NCBI RefSeq assembly: GCF_000423565.1
Contig: NZ_KE384036.1
Coordinates: 62,001-126,000 of the forward strand
Reading direction: 5' to 3'
Origin: Runella zeae DSM 19591
GTDB lineage: Bacteria > Bacteroidota > Bacteroidia > Cytophagales > Spirosomataceae
DNA: 64,000 nt
The position numbers were made by a program, and so were the translations under genes. The notes under the pieces were generated by a model. The model worked only from the letters and a program-made list of their open reading frames with translations. It had not been told where the DNA came from and searched no databases. Positions 50,715-60,400 of the stretch are shown in pieces; the first letter of the stretch is position 1; each line of letters begins with the position of its first letter.

Positions 50715-51308
50715 ATGCTAGAGCAATTAATGGGTCTTATCCAAGACAACTCTCAAGATGCTATCGTAAAAAACCCTGCCATCCCCAACCAATTCAACAG
50801 CGACGCGATGCAAACAATCTTCAGTTCGGTAGTAGGTGGGTTACAAAACCAAGCTCAAGAAGGCAATGTAAGTGGCCTCATGGGTCTCTTGTCAGGGCAA
50901 AGCGGCACAGGCAATAACTTAATGGGAAATCCTATTGTATCGGGTATTGCTCAAAATGCTATTGGTAGCTTAATGGAGAAATTTGGCTTATCAAATAGCG
51001 CAGCGGCGGGTATTATCTCTCAGGTACTTCCAGGGGTGTTGACTTCACTCATTTCTAAAGTAAGCAACCCTAACGACAATAGCATGGATTTTGGAGGAAT
51101 CATGGGTTCTTTATTGGGTGGTCAGGCCCAGCAAGCCCAACAGCAAGGCGGCTTCGATTTTAATCAAATTGGGTACGCTTTGGCCGATGGCAAGCTCGAC
51201 ATGAATGACGTGATGAGAATCGGGGGGAGTCTCCTCGGTGGTAGCGGCAACAACAGTAGCTCAGGTGGTGGCTTGGGTGGCCTGCTTGGTGGTCTTTTTG
51301 GGAAATAA
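50715..51308 (+). CDS. Glycine/glutamine-rich DUF937-like protein
   Basis: The 197-residue protein has repeated short hydrophobic-Gly segments (VSGLMGLLSG, GGIMGSLLGGQ, GGLGGLLGGLFGK) and a helical central part (IAQNAIGSLMEKFGLSNSAAAGIISQVLPGVLTSLISKV) that resembles DUF937/YidB-type proteins. An EF-hand-like stretch, DGKLDMNDVMRIGGSLLG, precedes the Gly-rich tail. It has no signal peptide. DUF937 proteins have no assigned activity. Transcription is divergent from the nuiA-like gene, and a strong terminator follows. Confidence 0.75.
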   Translation: MLEQLMGLIQDNSQDAIVKNPAIPNQFNSDAMQTIFSSVVGGLQNQAQEGNVSGLMGLLSGQSGTGNNLMGNPIVSGIAQNAIGSLMEKFGLSNSAAAGIISQVLPGVLTSLISKVSNPNDNSMDFGGIMGSLLGGQAQQAQQQGGFDFNQIGYALADGKLDMNDVMRIGGSLLGGSGNNSSSGGGLGGLLGGLFGK

Positions 51309-51332
51309 AAATCCTTGTATATTCATTAAAAC

Positions 51333-51366
51333 AAAAGCGTCTAAAAGAAATTTTAGGCGCTTTTTT
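51333..51366 (+). terminator. Rho-independent terminator after the DUF937-like gene
   Basis: A 14-bp stem (51333-51346 with 51351-51364, one wobble) closes a GAAA tetraloop and runs into a T-tract. Confidence 0.9.
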
Positions 51367-51442
51367 AGTTTAAAAGTACAAGGTAAAGCCCCGCCTTTTT
51401 TTGCTTTAATAGGTAATCTTTTTCATTTATTTTATTAGCATT

Positions 51443-51772
51443 ATGCCAAGATATTGTTTAGCACTTGATCTCAAAGACGACGAAAAGCTGATTGCCGAAT
51501 ACGAAAAATACCACGAAAAAATTCGACCCGAAATCGCGGAAAGTATCACAAGCTCAGGTATTACCAACATGGAGATTTACCGTATTGGCAATCGCTTATT
51601 TATGATTATGGATACCACCGACGACTTTTCGTTTGAGGCCAAAGCCGCCGCCGATGCCGCCAACCCCAAAGTACAAGAATGGGAAAATCTGATGTGGAAC
51701 TATCAGCAAGCACTGCCTATGGCCCAAGAAGGTGAAAAATGGCTCGTGATGAAACCCATTTTTAAGCTTTAA
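51443..51772 (+). CDS. L-rhamnose mutarotase (RhaM/DUF718 family)
   Basis: This enzyme interconverts alpha and beta anomers of L-rhamnose or a related sugar. The 109-residue length is standard. Family features are YCLALDLKDDEKLIAEYEKYHEKIRPEI with the catalytic-type His24, GITNMEIYRIGNRLFMIMDTTDDF and the C-terminal EWENLMWNYQQ. No other rhamnose genes are adjacent. The protein may serve another 6-deoxy or uronic sugar, since the family also occurs beside fucose or rhamnogalacturonan genes. It is monocistronic. Confidence 0.92.
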   Translation: MPRYCLALDLKDDEKLIAEYEKYHEKIRPEIAESITSSGITNMEIYRIGNRLFMIMDTTDDFSFEAKAAADAANPKVQEWENLMWNYQQALPMAQEGEKWLVMKPIFKL

Positions 51773-51780
51773 TCAAAAAA

Positions 51781-51811
51781 ACGCTGGCGACGTCTGAAAT
51801 GTCGCCAGCGT
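51781..51811. terminator. Terminator between the rhamnose mutarotase and saccharopine-dehydrogenase-like genes
   Basis: ACGCTGGCGAC (51781-51791) pairs perfectly with GTCGCCAGCGT (51801-51811) around a 9-nt loop between convergent genes. A poly-A precedes it, so it has a U-tract on the minus strand. Confidence 0.8.
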
Positions 51812-51825
51812 TAGAAATTAGATGT

Positions 51826-52887
51826 TTAGGATGCTTCCTTAAAAAAAGCTCCATTTTGTGTGGCTAAGAAAGCCTCAAGAGGAATTTCTTCTTGTTTGAT
51901 AAAACCCTGTTGGGGCAAAGTTTCGGCTGCTACCATCTCCACCACTGCCGCAATAGAAGCCGCAGTAGTCCATGAAATAGCTCGCCAATGTTGGCCGTCG
52001 ATTTCGCGAGGGTGATAGGCTCTATAAAACTCTTCTCTAGCCAAACTACCTGCTTGCCAACCTTCTACCACGGCATATACATATACCACATCTTGTTTTA
52101 CGGGAGGTTTGGCAGCCGTCAAAATCTCTTCAATTTGCGCTCGGCGGTTTTTCATAATCAATTCATACAGTAAAAAACGCATCAACTTCGCGTGCCCTGG
52201 ATACCGAATCGTTTTGTAATTAAGCGTATCTACTTTTCCTAAGTAAGTTTCGCACATAGTGCCTAGCCCCCCTGACGTACTAAAAGCTTCGAATTCTTGT
52301 CCTTCGATATTGATTACTTCGATACCGTCAAGCGACGACACCATTTTACGTTCGCCATTGTGGATGACTTCGGCATCGTTGATATACTCATTGATAACCC
52401 CCGCTGGCGACCACGTAAAAGAGTATCCCAACAATCCATTTGGATAACGGGGCAGTGCGCCTACTCTCAATTCTATGTCGCGGAGTTTATCGAATCGTTT
52501 TGCTAAATCAGCCCCTACGATACCAATCAGACCCGGTGCCAACCCACACTGAGGCGCCATAACCCCACGGTGAGTGGTCGACATCTCCCGAATAGCCGCC
52601 GTAGTAGGTACATCTTCGGTGAGATCAAAGTAATGAATCCCTAATTCATGAGCCGATTGAGCAATGGGCAAATTGAGATTGTAAGGCATACACGACACCA
52701 CAGCATCATAATCTTTCAAAATTTTTTTGAGAAGGTCGGTATCTGTCACATCGCCTTCTATGACCTCAAAAGGCAAAGATTTAGATGGACGTCGTAAATC
52801 TAAACCTTTGACAGTAAACTGCTTGCTCAGCAAGGTAGCCACCAATGAACCCACCTTACCCAAGCCAATGACTAATACATTTTGCAT
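51826..52887 (-). CDS. Saccharopine dehydrogenase-family NAD(P)-binding protein
   Basis: A 353-residue cytoplasmic oxidoreductase-type protein. The N-terminal Rossmann fold begins MQNVLVIGLGKVGSLVATLL (the GxGxxG-type loop is GLGKVG). The acidic strand end is VKGLDLRR and the DAVVSCMPYNLNLPIAQSA segment is typical. The C-terminal catalytic-like domain includes APQCGLAPGLIGIVG. Family members act in lysine metabolism or on carboxynorspermidine-type substrates, and many are unassigned. No lysine genes are nearby, so I leave the substrate open. Confidence 0.85.
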   Translation of the reverse strand: MQNVLVIGLGKVGSLVATLLSKQFTVKGLDLRRPSKSLPFEVIEGDVTDTDLLKKILKDYDAVVSCMPYNLNLPIAQSAHELGIHYFDLTEDVPTTAAIREMSTTHRGVMAPQCGLAPGLIGIVGADLAKRFDKLRDIELRVGALPRYPNGLLGYSFTWSPAGVINEYINDAEVIHNGERKMVSSLDGIEVINIEGQEFEAFSTSGGLGTMCETYLGKVDTLNYKTIRYPGHAKLMRFLLYELIMKNRRAQIEEILTAAKPPVKQDVVYVYAVVEGWQAGSLAREEFYRAYHPREIDGQHWRAISWTTAASIAAVVEMVAAETLPQQGFIKQEEIPLEAFLATQNGAFFKEAS

Positions 52888-53248
52888 GGTTACTATTTGA
52901 TTTTTGGATAAAAAAATACAATAAAAATATCAGAGCTATCACCGACAAATGACGGTACAAGAAGACACTAAGGCACAAAAGAACAGGCACTACGAAGGTA
53001 GGCCAAGCGAGCGAGATATTTTTTTAGGTCTGGATTCATGACAAAACAAATGTAAAAATCCTTTGTTGTTTGGGCAAGTAGTTGTTAAAAAATCTAAAGT
53101 TTCTATTCCTAAAAATGCAGTTTCATCAATACCCCCAATACAAATTCACTGATTATCAATTCAATACCCATTGTCATTTACAACTAATTTGATAACAGAT
53201 GCTGAGAAAATTTAAAAGCTGTCGATGATTTTTGTTACTTTGCAACAT
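52888..53248. other. Intergenic region without a convincing gene
   Basis: The only plus-strand frame of note (52949-53041, 30 residues, very polar) lacks any supporting feature. A TACTTTG element just before the recJ ATG may be a variant -7 box (one base short). Confidence 0.45.
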
Positions 53249-54973
53249 ATGAATATTAAACGCTGGACATACCCCCACCCTCTGACATCCGAACAAATCG
53301 CTCAAGCAGAATCGCTGACCGCCTCCATCAATGTAAATCCATTTTTGGGGCGTCTGTTGGTTCAAAGGGGCATTACTACTTTTGAAGAAGCCAAAGATTT
53401 TTTTCGTCCTTCTCTTAGTCATCTCCATGATCCTTTTTTGATGAAAGACATGGACAAAGCTGTCACAAGGCTTTTGCAAGCTTTTCAAAATCAGGAGAAA
53501 ATCATCGTTTATGGAGACTATGACGTAGACGGTGCCACTTCGGTAGCGCTGTTTTATGGTTATCTCAAACAGTTTTATCCTCATCTCGAATATTACATCC
53601 CCGACCGCTACTCAGAAGGCTATGGCGTATCGTGGCAAGGCATCGAATATGCCGAGCAAAATGGTTTTACACTGATCGTCACACTCGACTGCGGCATCAA
53701 ATCGGCCGACAAAGTAGCCGTCGCGCGAGAAAAAGGGATTGATTTTATTATTTGTGATCACCACCGCCCTGACCTCAATCTTCCAGCGGCAGTGGCGGTA
53801 CTCGACCCCAAACGCGAAGATTGCCCCTATCCTTACAAAGAGCTGACGGGCTGCGGCGTAGGTTTTAAACTTTTGCAGGGGCTTTGTCAGCAGGGTTTTG
53901 CAGATGAAACCGTTTTGGAAAGCTACCTGGACTTGTTGGTAGTAAGTATTGCCGCAGACATTGTGCATATCACGGGCGAAAATCGTGTTTTAGCGACTTT
54001 TGGACTCAAAAAAATCAATCAACGACAGCGCATTGGACTCAACGCCCTGATTGATATTGCGGGTTTCAAAAATGAGCTAGACATCACCAATATTGTTTTT
54101 GGATTAGCACCTCGCATCAATGCCGCTGGGCGTATTGCACATGCCAAGGAAGCCGTCCGGCTCTTGCTCTCAAACGACAAAGAACAAGCAGAGGCTTTTG
54201 CGCAAGAAATCAATCAACACAACAGCGACCGCCGCAACTTCGATACCAGCATCACCGACGAAGCACTCAATATGATCAGAGAGAATCATTGGTTGCTGGA
54301 GGCGAAAAGTACCGTTTTGTACAAAGAAGATTGGCACAAAGGGGTTGTCGGGATTGTTGCGAGTCGTTGCATTGAGCATTTCCATCGTCCTACCGTCATT
54401 CTTACGCATTCCAACGGCAAAGCTGCTGGTTCTGCTCGTTCTGTACCGGGTTTTGATGTTTATGAGGCTATTGAGGCTTGTTCAGATTTGTTAGAACAAT
54501 TTGGCGGACATACCTTCGCCGCAGGCTTATCTCTGCCAGTCGATAATGTAGAAGCTTTTCGAATTAAGTTTGATCAAATCGTAAGAGAAAGGATTTTGCC
54601 CGAACAACTCACCCCTTTGGTTGAGGTTGACATGGAGCTGGATATGAACGTTATCAACCCTCGTTTTTACGGTATTCTCAAACAAATGGCGCCTTTCGGC
54701 CCTGGAAATATGACGCCCGTTTTTGCAAGCCACGGCGTGCGAATGAGCGGTAATCCTACCCTTATGAAAGAAAAACACTTGAAGCTAGAAGTATTTCAGC
54801 CCACCTCTCAAGGGGCCGTGAAGTTTACGGCAGTAGGCTTTGGTATGGCGGATTTTTATCCAAAACTTGTAAGTGGCAAACCTTTCTCCATTGCTTATAC
54901 TATTGAAGAAAATACGTTTCGCGACAAAACTACGTTACAGTTGTATTTGAAAGATATAAAGTTTGAAGCCTAA
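53249..54973 (+). CDS. recJ: Single-stranded-DNA-specific exonuclease RecJ
   Basis: A 5'-3' exonuclease acting on single-stranded DNA in recombination and mismatch repair. The protein has 574 residues from the ATG at 53249. DHH-phosphoesterase motifs are present: IIVYGDYDVDGATSVAL, TLDCGIKSA and the DHH box IICDHHRP. The DHHA1 domain has GVVGIVASRCIEHFHRPTVILT and GGHTFAAGLSL, and a C-terminal RecJ OB fold follows. An ATG at 53225 adds eight residues over a promoter-like element. lptB follows 45 nt downstream and is probably co-transcribed. Confidence 0.96.
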   Translation: MNIKRWTYPHPLTSEQIAQAESLTASINVNPFLGRLLVQRGITTFEEAKDFFRPSLSHLHDPFLMKDMDKAVTRLLQAFQNQEKIIVYGDYDVDGATSVALFYGYLKQFYPHLEYYIPDRYSEGYGVSWQGIEYAEQNGFTLIVTLDCGIKSADKVAVAREKGIDFIICDHHRPDLNLPAAVAVLDPKREDCPYPYKELTGCGVGFKLLQGLCQQGFADETVLESYLDLLVVSIAADIVHITGENRVLATFGLKKINQRQRIGLNALIDIAGFKNELDITNIVFGLAPRINAAGRIAHAKEAVRLLLSNDKEQAEAFAQEINQHNSDRRNFDTSITDEALNMIRENHWLLEAKSTVLYKEDWHKGVVGIVASRCIEHFHRPTVILTHSNGKAAGSARSVPGFDVYEAIEACSDLLEQFGGHTFAAGLSLPVDNVEAFRIKFDQIVRERILPEQLTPLVEVDMELDMNVINPRFYGILKQMAPFGPGNMTPVFASHGVRMSGNPTLMKEKHLKLEVFQPTSQGAVKFTAVGFGMADFYPKLVSGKPFSIAYTIEENTFRDKTTLQLYLKDIKFEA

Positions 54974-55018
54974 AGGCTTTTATGCACTTTTAGTAAGAGT
55001 GTATAAACAAACCAACCC

Positions 55019-55750
55019 ATGATTCTTAGAACAGAAAATTTAATTAAAAAATACGGTTCGCGCCTCGTCAACGACCACGTGAGCTATCAAGTAGGGCAAG
55101 GTGAAATCGTAGGTTTGCTTGGCCCCAATGGCGCCGGCAAAACCACTTCTTTTTATATGGCGACGGGGCTTGTTAAACCCAACAGCGGCCACGTATACAT
55201 CGACAACAAAGACATTACTGACCTGCCCATGTACAAACGTGCACGACTCGGCGTGGGATACTTAGCTCAGGAAGCATCGGTATTCCGAACGCTCACAGTC
55301 GAAGAAAACATCATGGCGGTGCTTGAAATGACCTCTCTCTCCAAAGCCGAACAAAAACATAAATGTGAGGAACTCCTCGACGAGTTTAGTCTCCATCATG
55401 TTCGCAAAAACAAAGGTATGGTACTTTCGGGTGGTGAGCGCCGACGTACCGAAATCGCCCGCTGTTTGGCGGTTGACCCTAAGTTTATTTTGTTGGATGA
55501 GCCTTTTGCGGGGGTTGACCCCATTGCGGTAGAAGATATTCAGACAATCGTGGCCAAATTAAAATACAAAAACATCGGAATCCTCATCACTGACCACAAT
55601 GTATCCGAAACCCTCTCTATCACCGACCGTGCTTATTTGCTTTTTGAAGGAAAAATCCTAAAACAAGGTACGCCAGAAGAATTGGCCGCCGACCCTCAAG
55701 TACGCCGTTTGTATCTGGGTCAAAGTTTTGAACTCAAAAGAAAAATATAA
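55019..55750 (+). CDS. lptB: LPS export ABC transporter ATP-binding protein LptB
   Basis: This cytoplasmic ATPase powers LPS extraction with LptFG. The 243-residue protein has Walker A at 35-43 (GPNGAGKTT), an LptB-type Q-loop region with [26 protein letters not shown], the ABC signature [15 protein letters not shown], Walker [15 protein letters not shown] and a His switch in [10 protein letters not shown]. The conserved EASVFRxLTVEEN segment separates LptB from other ABC ATPases. recJ is directly upstream. The outer-membrane partner LptE is encoded at 12051. Confidence 0.96.
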   Translation: MILRTENLIKKYGSRLVNDHVSYQVGQGEIVGLLGPNGAGKTTSFYMATGLVKPNSGHVYIDNKDITDLPMYKRARLGVGYLAQEASVFRTLTVEENIMAVLEMTSLSKAEQKHKCEELLDEFSLHHVRKNKGMVLSGGERRRTEIARCLAVDPKFILLDEPFAGVDPIAVEDIQTIVAKLKYKNIGILITDHNVSETLSITDRAYLLFEGKILKQGTPEELAADPQVRRLYLGQSFELKRKI

Positions 55751-55902
55751 AAAACAGGTAATTTGAGCAAAAGGAGCTATGTCAAAAAAATCCTTTTAAG
55801 ATTTACTTTTTGCCATTTATCCTTTATTTTTCTGTCGCTTTTTTGAGATCCTTACCTTTACTGTCATTCTCAATCTAACTAATCCTTTAAACTACCCTTT
55901 TC

Positions 55903-56421
55903 ATGGAACCGCAAACAACTACCACCCGAATTTCCCTTAAATATGGCATTATTTCGGCCGTTGGATCTATCATTTTTATCACTATTTTGTACTTAACAGA
56001 CCAAAGCACCAATGCTGCCATTAGCTGGCTGGGGATGATTATTCCTATCGCAGCAATGGTGATGGGCATGAAAGAATTTAGAAGCCTAAACCAAGGATTC
56101 ATGACTTACGGACAAGGTTTGGGAATCGGCACGTTGATGTCGGCAATATCTGGTTTTTTGAGTTCTGTTTACACCTACATTTACAACATATTCATTGACC
56201 CCACCTTGCGTCAACAAATGCTAGACAAAGTACGTGATGACCTAGAAAGTAAAGGTATGGATGATACCCAAGTGGAGGCTGCTCTCGAAATGACTCAAAA
56301 ATTCTCTACGCCTGGCATTACCTTTTTTGTGGGCATTTTGATGTCGATTATTATGGGCTTTATTTTTTCGCTTATTATTTCAGCTATTTTCAAGAAAGAC
56401 AAACCATTTGAACTAGAATAA
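55903..56421 (+). CDS. DUF4199 membrane protein
   Basis: The 172-residue protein has four hydrophobic segments (about residues 12-32, 38-54, 71-93 and 138-163) and a polar loop between the third and fourth (DPTLRQQMLDKVRDDLESKGMDDTQVEAALEM). The MxxGMKEFRSLNQGFMTYGQGLGIGTLMSAISGF motif is diagnostic of DUF4199, a Bacteroidota-specific family of unknown role. It lies 152 nt after lptB on the same strand. Co-transcription is uncertain. Confidence 0.88.
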   Translation: MEPQTTTTRISLKYGIISAVGSIIFITILYLTDQSTNAAISWLGMIIPIAAMVMGMKEFRSLNQGFMTYGQGLGIGTLMSAISGFLSSVYTYIYNIFIDPTLRQQMLDKVRDDLESKGMDDTQVEAALEMTQKFSTPGITFFVGILMSIIMGFIFSLIISAIFKKDKPFELE

Positions 56422-56608
56422 ACGCGAAGGCCTTACCTCAATCTTGCCTATCAGTATTTGCACTAAATTAGACTTTCCAAGTTTTACATACGGCACAGCA
56501 TAATGCGTAGGGTGACAAATCCTTCTTTCAATTGGCCTACTTATTTATAATTAAAAACGAAAGTAAATGTCTAATAATCAAAACAGTTGACGGTGCGTAA
56601 GCACTTAA

Positions 56609-57364
56609 ATGCATAGCGTAATCTCTCCCTTTCAAATGATTGCTATTTTTCGGAAAGAAATCTTTTCATTTTTTAGTTCGCTCACGGCCTACATCGTCAT
56701 GGGGGTATTTTTGACGGCAGTGGGCTTGCTGCTTTGGGTATTTCCAGATACCAATGTACTCAATTATGGCTATGCCGATTTAGGTACTTTTTTCAACATT
56801 ACACCTTTGGTATTGCTGTTTTTGATTCCAGCTATTACGATGCGGGCTTTGGCGGAGGAAGTAAAAAATGGCACCATTGAATTGCTCCTTACCAAACCAT
56901 TGGGCAATTGGTCGTTGGTTTTAGGAAAGTTTTGGGCCAGTTTGGCACTTACTTTTTTGGCGCTGATTCCTACCTTACTTTATTACTATACGGTTTATCA
57001 ACTTGGCAATCCCGTCGGCAACATCGACTCGGCAGCGGTATTTGGGTCTTATATTGGTCTTTTGTTTTTGAGTGCGGTGTTTGTATCTATTGGATTATGG
57101 ACTTCCTCGCTTTCCGACAATCAAATCGTAGCCTTTGTATTGGGGGTTTTTATCTGTTTTCTTTTATATACAGGGATTGGTGCCGTTGCAAAACTAGATT
57201 TTTGGGGAGAACTTTCCTATCCACTTTCTTGGATTTCACTTGATGAACAATACGCCGATTTGGGTCGGGGTCTCATTGATAGCCGCAATGTGGTTTACCT
57301 TATTTCGGTCGCCGTTTTATTTTTATGGCTGACCCAAAATAGAATTGCGAGTCGGCGGAAATAA
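56609..57364 (+). CDS. gldF: GldF-like ABC transporter permease (gliding-motility type)
   Basis: The 251-residue inner-membrane protein has six membrane segments. The ABC-2 permease pattern matches GldF: IFRKEIFSFFSSLTAYIVMGVFLTAVGLLLWVFPDTNVLNYGYADL and FLIPAITMRALAEEVKNGTIELLLTKPLGNW. GldA-GldF-GldG form an ABC transporter linked to gliding in Flavobacterium. Here neither gldG nor gldA follows; the next gene is a hydantoinase. The symbol reflects family membership, not proven gliding. An in-frame ATG at 56636 gives a shorter alternative. Confidence 0.85.
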   Translation: MHSVISPFQMIAIFRKEIFSFFSSLTAYIVMGVFLTAVGLLLWVFPDTNVLNYGYADLGTFFNITPLVLLFLIPAITMRALAEEVKNGTIELLLTKPLGNWSLVLGKFWASLALTFLALIPTLLYYYTVYQLGNPVGNIDSAAVFGSYIGLLFLSAVFVSIGLWTSSLSDNQIVAFVLGVFICFLLYTGIGAVAKLDFWGELSYPLSWISLDEQYADLGRGLIDSRNVVYLISVAVLFLWLTQNRIASRRK

Positions 57365-57388
57365 CCTAAATTTAAGCTCTTAAAGGGA

Positions 57389-57427
57389 GGGTTAAAGGTG
57401 AAGGAAATCTTTCCTTGCTTTTAACCC
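57389..57427. terminator. Imperfect hairpin between gldF and the hydantoinase gene
   Basis: GGGTTAAA and AAGGAAA (left arm) pair with TTTCCTT and TTTAACCC (right arm) with an internal mismatch and a 2-nt loop. It is a probable terminator for gldF; no T-run follows. Confidence 0.45.
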
Positions 57428-57456
57428 TTCATCATTTAAACATTCACTAATCTGCA

Positions 57457-60400
57457 ATGTGGCAAATTTGGATTGATACAGGAGGTACTTTTACCGATTG
57501 TTTGGGACTCAATCCCGAAGGACAACTACACCGTACCAAAGTACTCAGTAGTAGCTTTTTGAGGGGAACTATTTTACAAAAAATAGCTCTCAATACTTAC
57601 GAAGTTTCGGCTCCTTGGGCTAGTTATGAAGGGCTTTTCAGAGGTTATGATTTTAGGGTATTGGGTCAAAATGATTTTTTAAAAATCGCCGATTTTGCAG
57701 CAAATAAACTGGTACTAGAAGAAGACATTTCTGTGCCTCATTACCCTTTTCATTTTGAGATTACGACCCACGAAGAAGCACCCGTATTAGCTACGCGCCT
57801 TATTACTCAAACCCCACTTCATGCTCCTTTTCCAGCTCTTACCATGCGCCTTGGTACCACCAAGGGTACGAATGCCTTGCTAGAACGAAAAGGTGCCAAA
57901 GTGGCTCTTTTTGTTACCAAAGGTTTTGGAGACTTACTCAAAATTGGCACACAACAACGCCCCCACTTATTTCAACTAGCTATTCCTGACCCTGTATTGC
58001 TCTACGGCCAAGTGATTGAAGTCGAAGAGCGACTCGATGCCGACGGCAACCTCCTACAGCCCTTGGATACCGCTAAGATTCAGGATATTGCGAGCGACTC
58101 GGTAGCGATTTCATTTTTACATAGTTATAAAAATCCAGTTCATGAAAATGCTCTTCGGCATCACCTACTTGGGCAAGGGCATGAGTATGTCAGTAGTTCG
58201 GCCGAACTGTATGCAGGTATCAATTACCTCAAACGCACCCAAACGGCGCTGATTAATGCCTATTTACAACCTATTTTATCTGATTATTTGCGCAATATTA
58301 CCGCTTCTTTAGGTCAAGAAGCTGTACGTGTCATGACAAGTGCGGGGGGGCTAGTGCATTCAAGTCTTTTCAGAGCCAAAGATAGTTTATTGAGTGGGCC
58401 TGCGGGTGGTATGGTAGGTGCCGCAGCTATTGCCCAACAGCTTGGTTTTGAGCGTTGTTTGACCTTCGATATGGGCGGAACAAGTACTGACACGGCTCGT
58501 TTTGACAATAAATTAGATGTAGAATTTGTCACCAAAATTGAAGGTATTGAGCTACACAACCCTACCCTCGCCATCGAAACAGTAGCCGCCGGTGGAGGCT
58601 CTATTTGCTATTTTGATGGTCAAAAACTACGGGTAGGCCCCGAAAGTGCTGGTGCTCAACCAGGGCCAGCTTGCTATGGCGCAGGCGGCCCTTTGACGAT
58701 TACAGATGTCAATTTGTTGTTGGGTAAAATGGATTCGTCACGTTTTGGGGTTCCTATCAATCCAAACAAAGCACAGCAAGCCCTCCAAACTATCCAAGAA
58801 CAGATTTTGACCCAAACCAGTCAAAAACTCAGTGAAATAGAAATTCTAAGGGGTTTTGAACAAATTGCCAACGAAAAAATGGCAGAAGCGATTCGACGTA
58901 TTTCGGTCGCCAAAGGATTTGCGCCCAAAGATTACCCATTACTTACTTTTGGAGGAGCGGGGGGGCTACATGGCTGTCAGTTGGCCGATATTTTGGGTAT
59001 CGACACGGTCATTCTTCCATACGACGCAGGGCTTTTAAGTGCTTTTGGCATGGGGCAAGCACGTACCCAACGTATTGCAAATCACCAAGTCCTCAAACTT
59101 TTAGAAGATATACTACCTGAGCTTGATGAGCTAATTCAAACATTGGCAGCAGAGGCTACTACAGCACTGCACCAAGAGCAAATCAAGGAGATCGAAATTG
59201 AGTACGTACTATTATATCTTCGTTTTAAAGGACAAGAAAACGCCCTAGAGATTATCTACCAAAGCGCCGATAATCTTGCCCAACAATTTCGAGAAAAATA
59301 CCGACAGCTCTTTGGATACTACCCCAGCGCCCTAGCGATTGAGGTAGAAAGTATCAAACTTATTGCTAGCGAAAAAGTAGAATCTCAAACCTATTCTCAA
59401 AAGTATGAGCCTATCCGTAAGGCCCAACCTTTTAAAGTAAGTTCGGGTCAATACGCTATTTTTGATTGGGAATCCTTAGAAAATGGGGATTTTTTTGAAG
59501 GCCCTGCGGTGTTGCTCAATGTCACTTCTACCTCATTTATTCCCGAAAGATGGCGGCTAGTAGTCTCCCCTACCAAAGATGCCGTAGTGCATAAATTACA
59601 AGCCCATCGCCCTCTAGAAACCCTAGAAAAAGAGAGTCAACAGGCCATAGAACTTGAACTATTTACGAATCGTTTTATGGCTATTGCCGACGAAATGGGT
59701 GCTCAATTGCAACGAACGGCTTTCTCAGTCAATGTCAAAGAACGTTTGGATTTTTCGTGCGCTATTTTGGATGCCCAAGCGGAGTTGTTGGTCAATGCCC
59801 CCCATATTCCGGTTCATCTGGGGAGCTTGGGCGTATGCGCTCGATTGGTACTCCCACGCACCCCCCTCCGCCCTGGGGAGGTGGTGATTGTAAATCATCC
59901 CAAATACGGAGGGTCGCATCTGCCCGATGTCACGCTTTTAGCGGGGGTATTTACCCCTGAAGGCGACCTCATCGGCTACGTCATCAATCGGGCTCATCAT
60001 GCCGAAATAGGAGGCCGCACACCGGGTTCGATGCCTCCCGATGCCATTTCGCTCGCGGAGGAAGGAGTCGTCATTTTGCCCACTTATTTGGTTATCAATG
60101 ACCAAATCCAGTGGGAAGCTATGGAAGAATTATTTCTGAAAGGGCCATATCCTACTCGCTCATTTACCGAAAATATGGCCGACATCAACGCGGCATTGTC
60201 TTCTCTAAAATCCGGACAAATTGCTTTGCAGTCGTTGGTAGCTCAACATGGCTTAGCACGGGTGCAGCATTATATGAAACTCCTGAAAGACTCCACCTTT
60301 TCGGCCTTACAGGAAGTACTACAACCCATTAAAAATCATACTTTTACAGCTTTAGAATCTTTAGATGATGGGCATCAAATTAGCGTAAAAATTATAACAT

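Noticed and set aside
52949-53041. 30-codon plus-strand frame in the gap before recJ
   Set aside because: It is a short, highly polar frame with no promoter, signal or hydrophobic segment.
56568-56591. Seven-codon frame (MSNNQNS) just before gldF
   Set aside because: It is too short to support as a gene or leader peptide. It may be a decayed start or chance.
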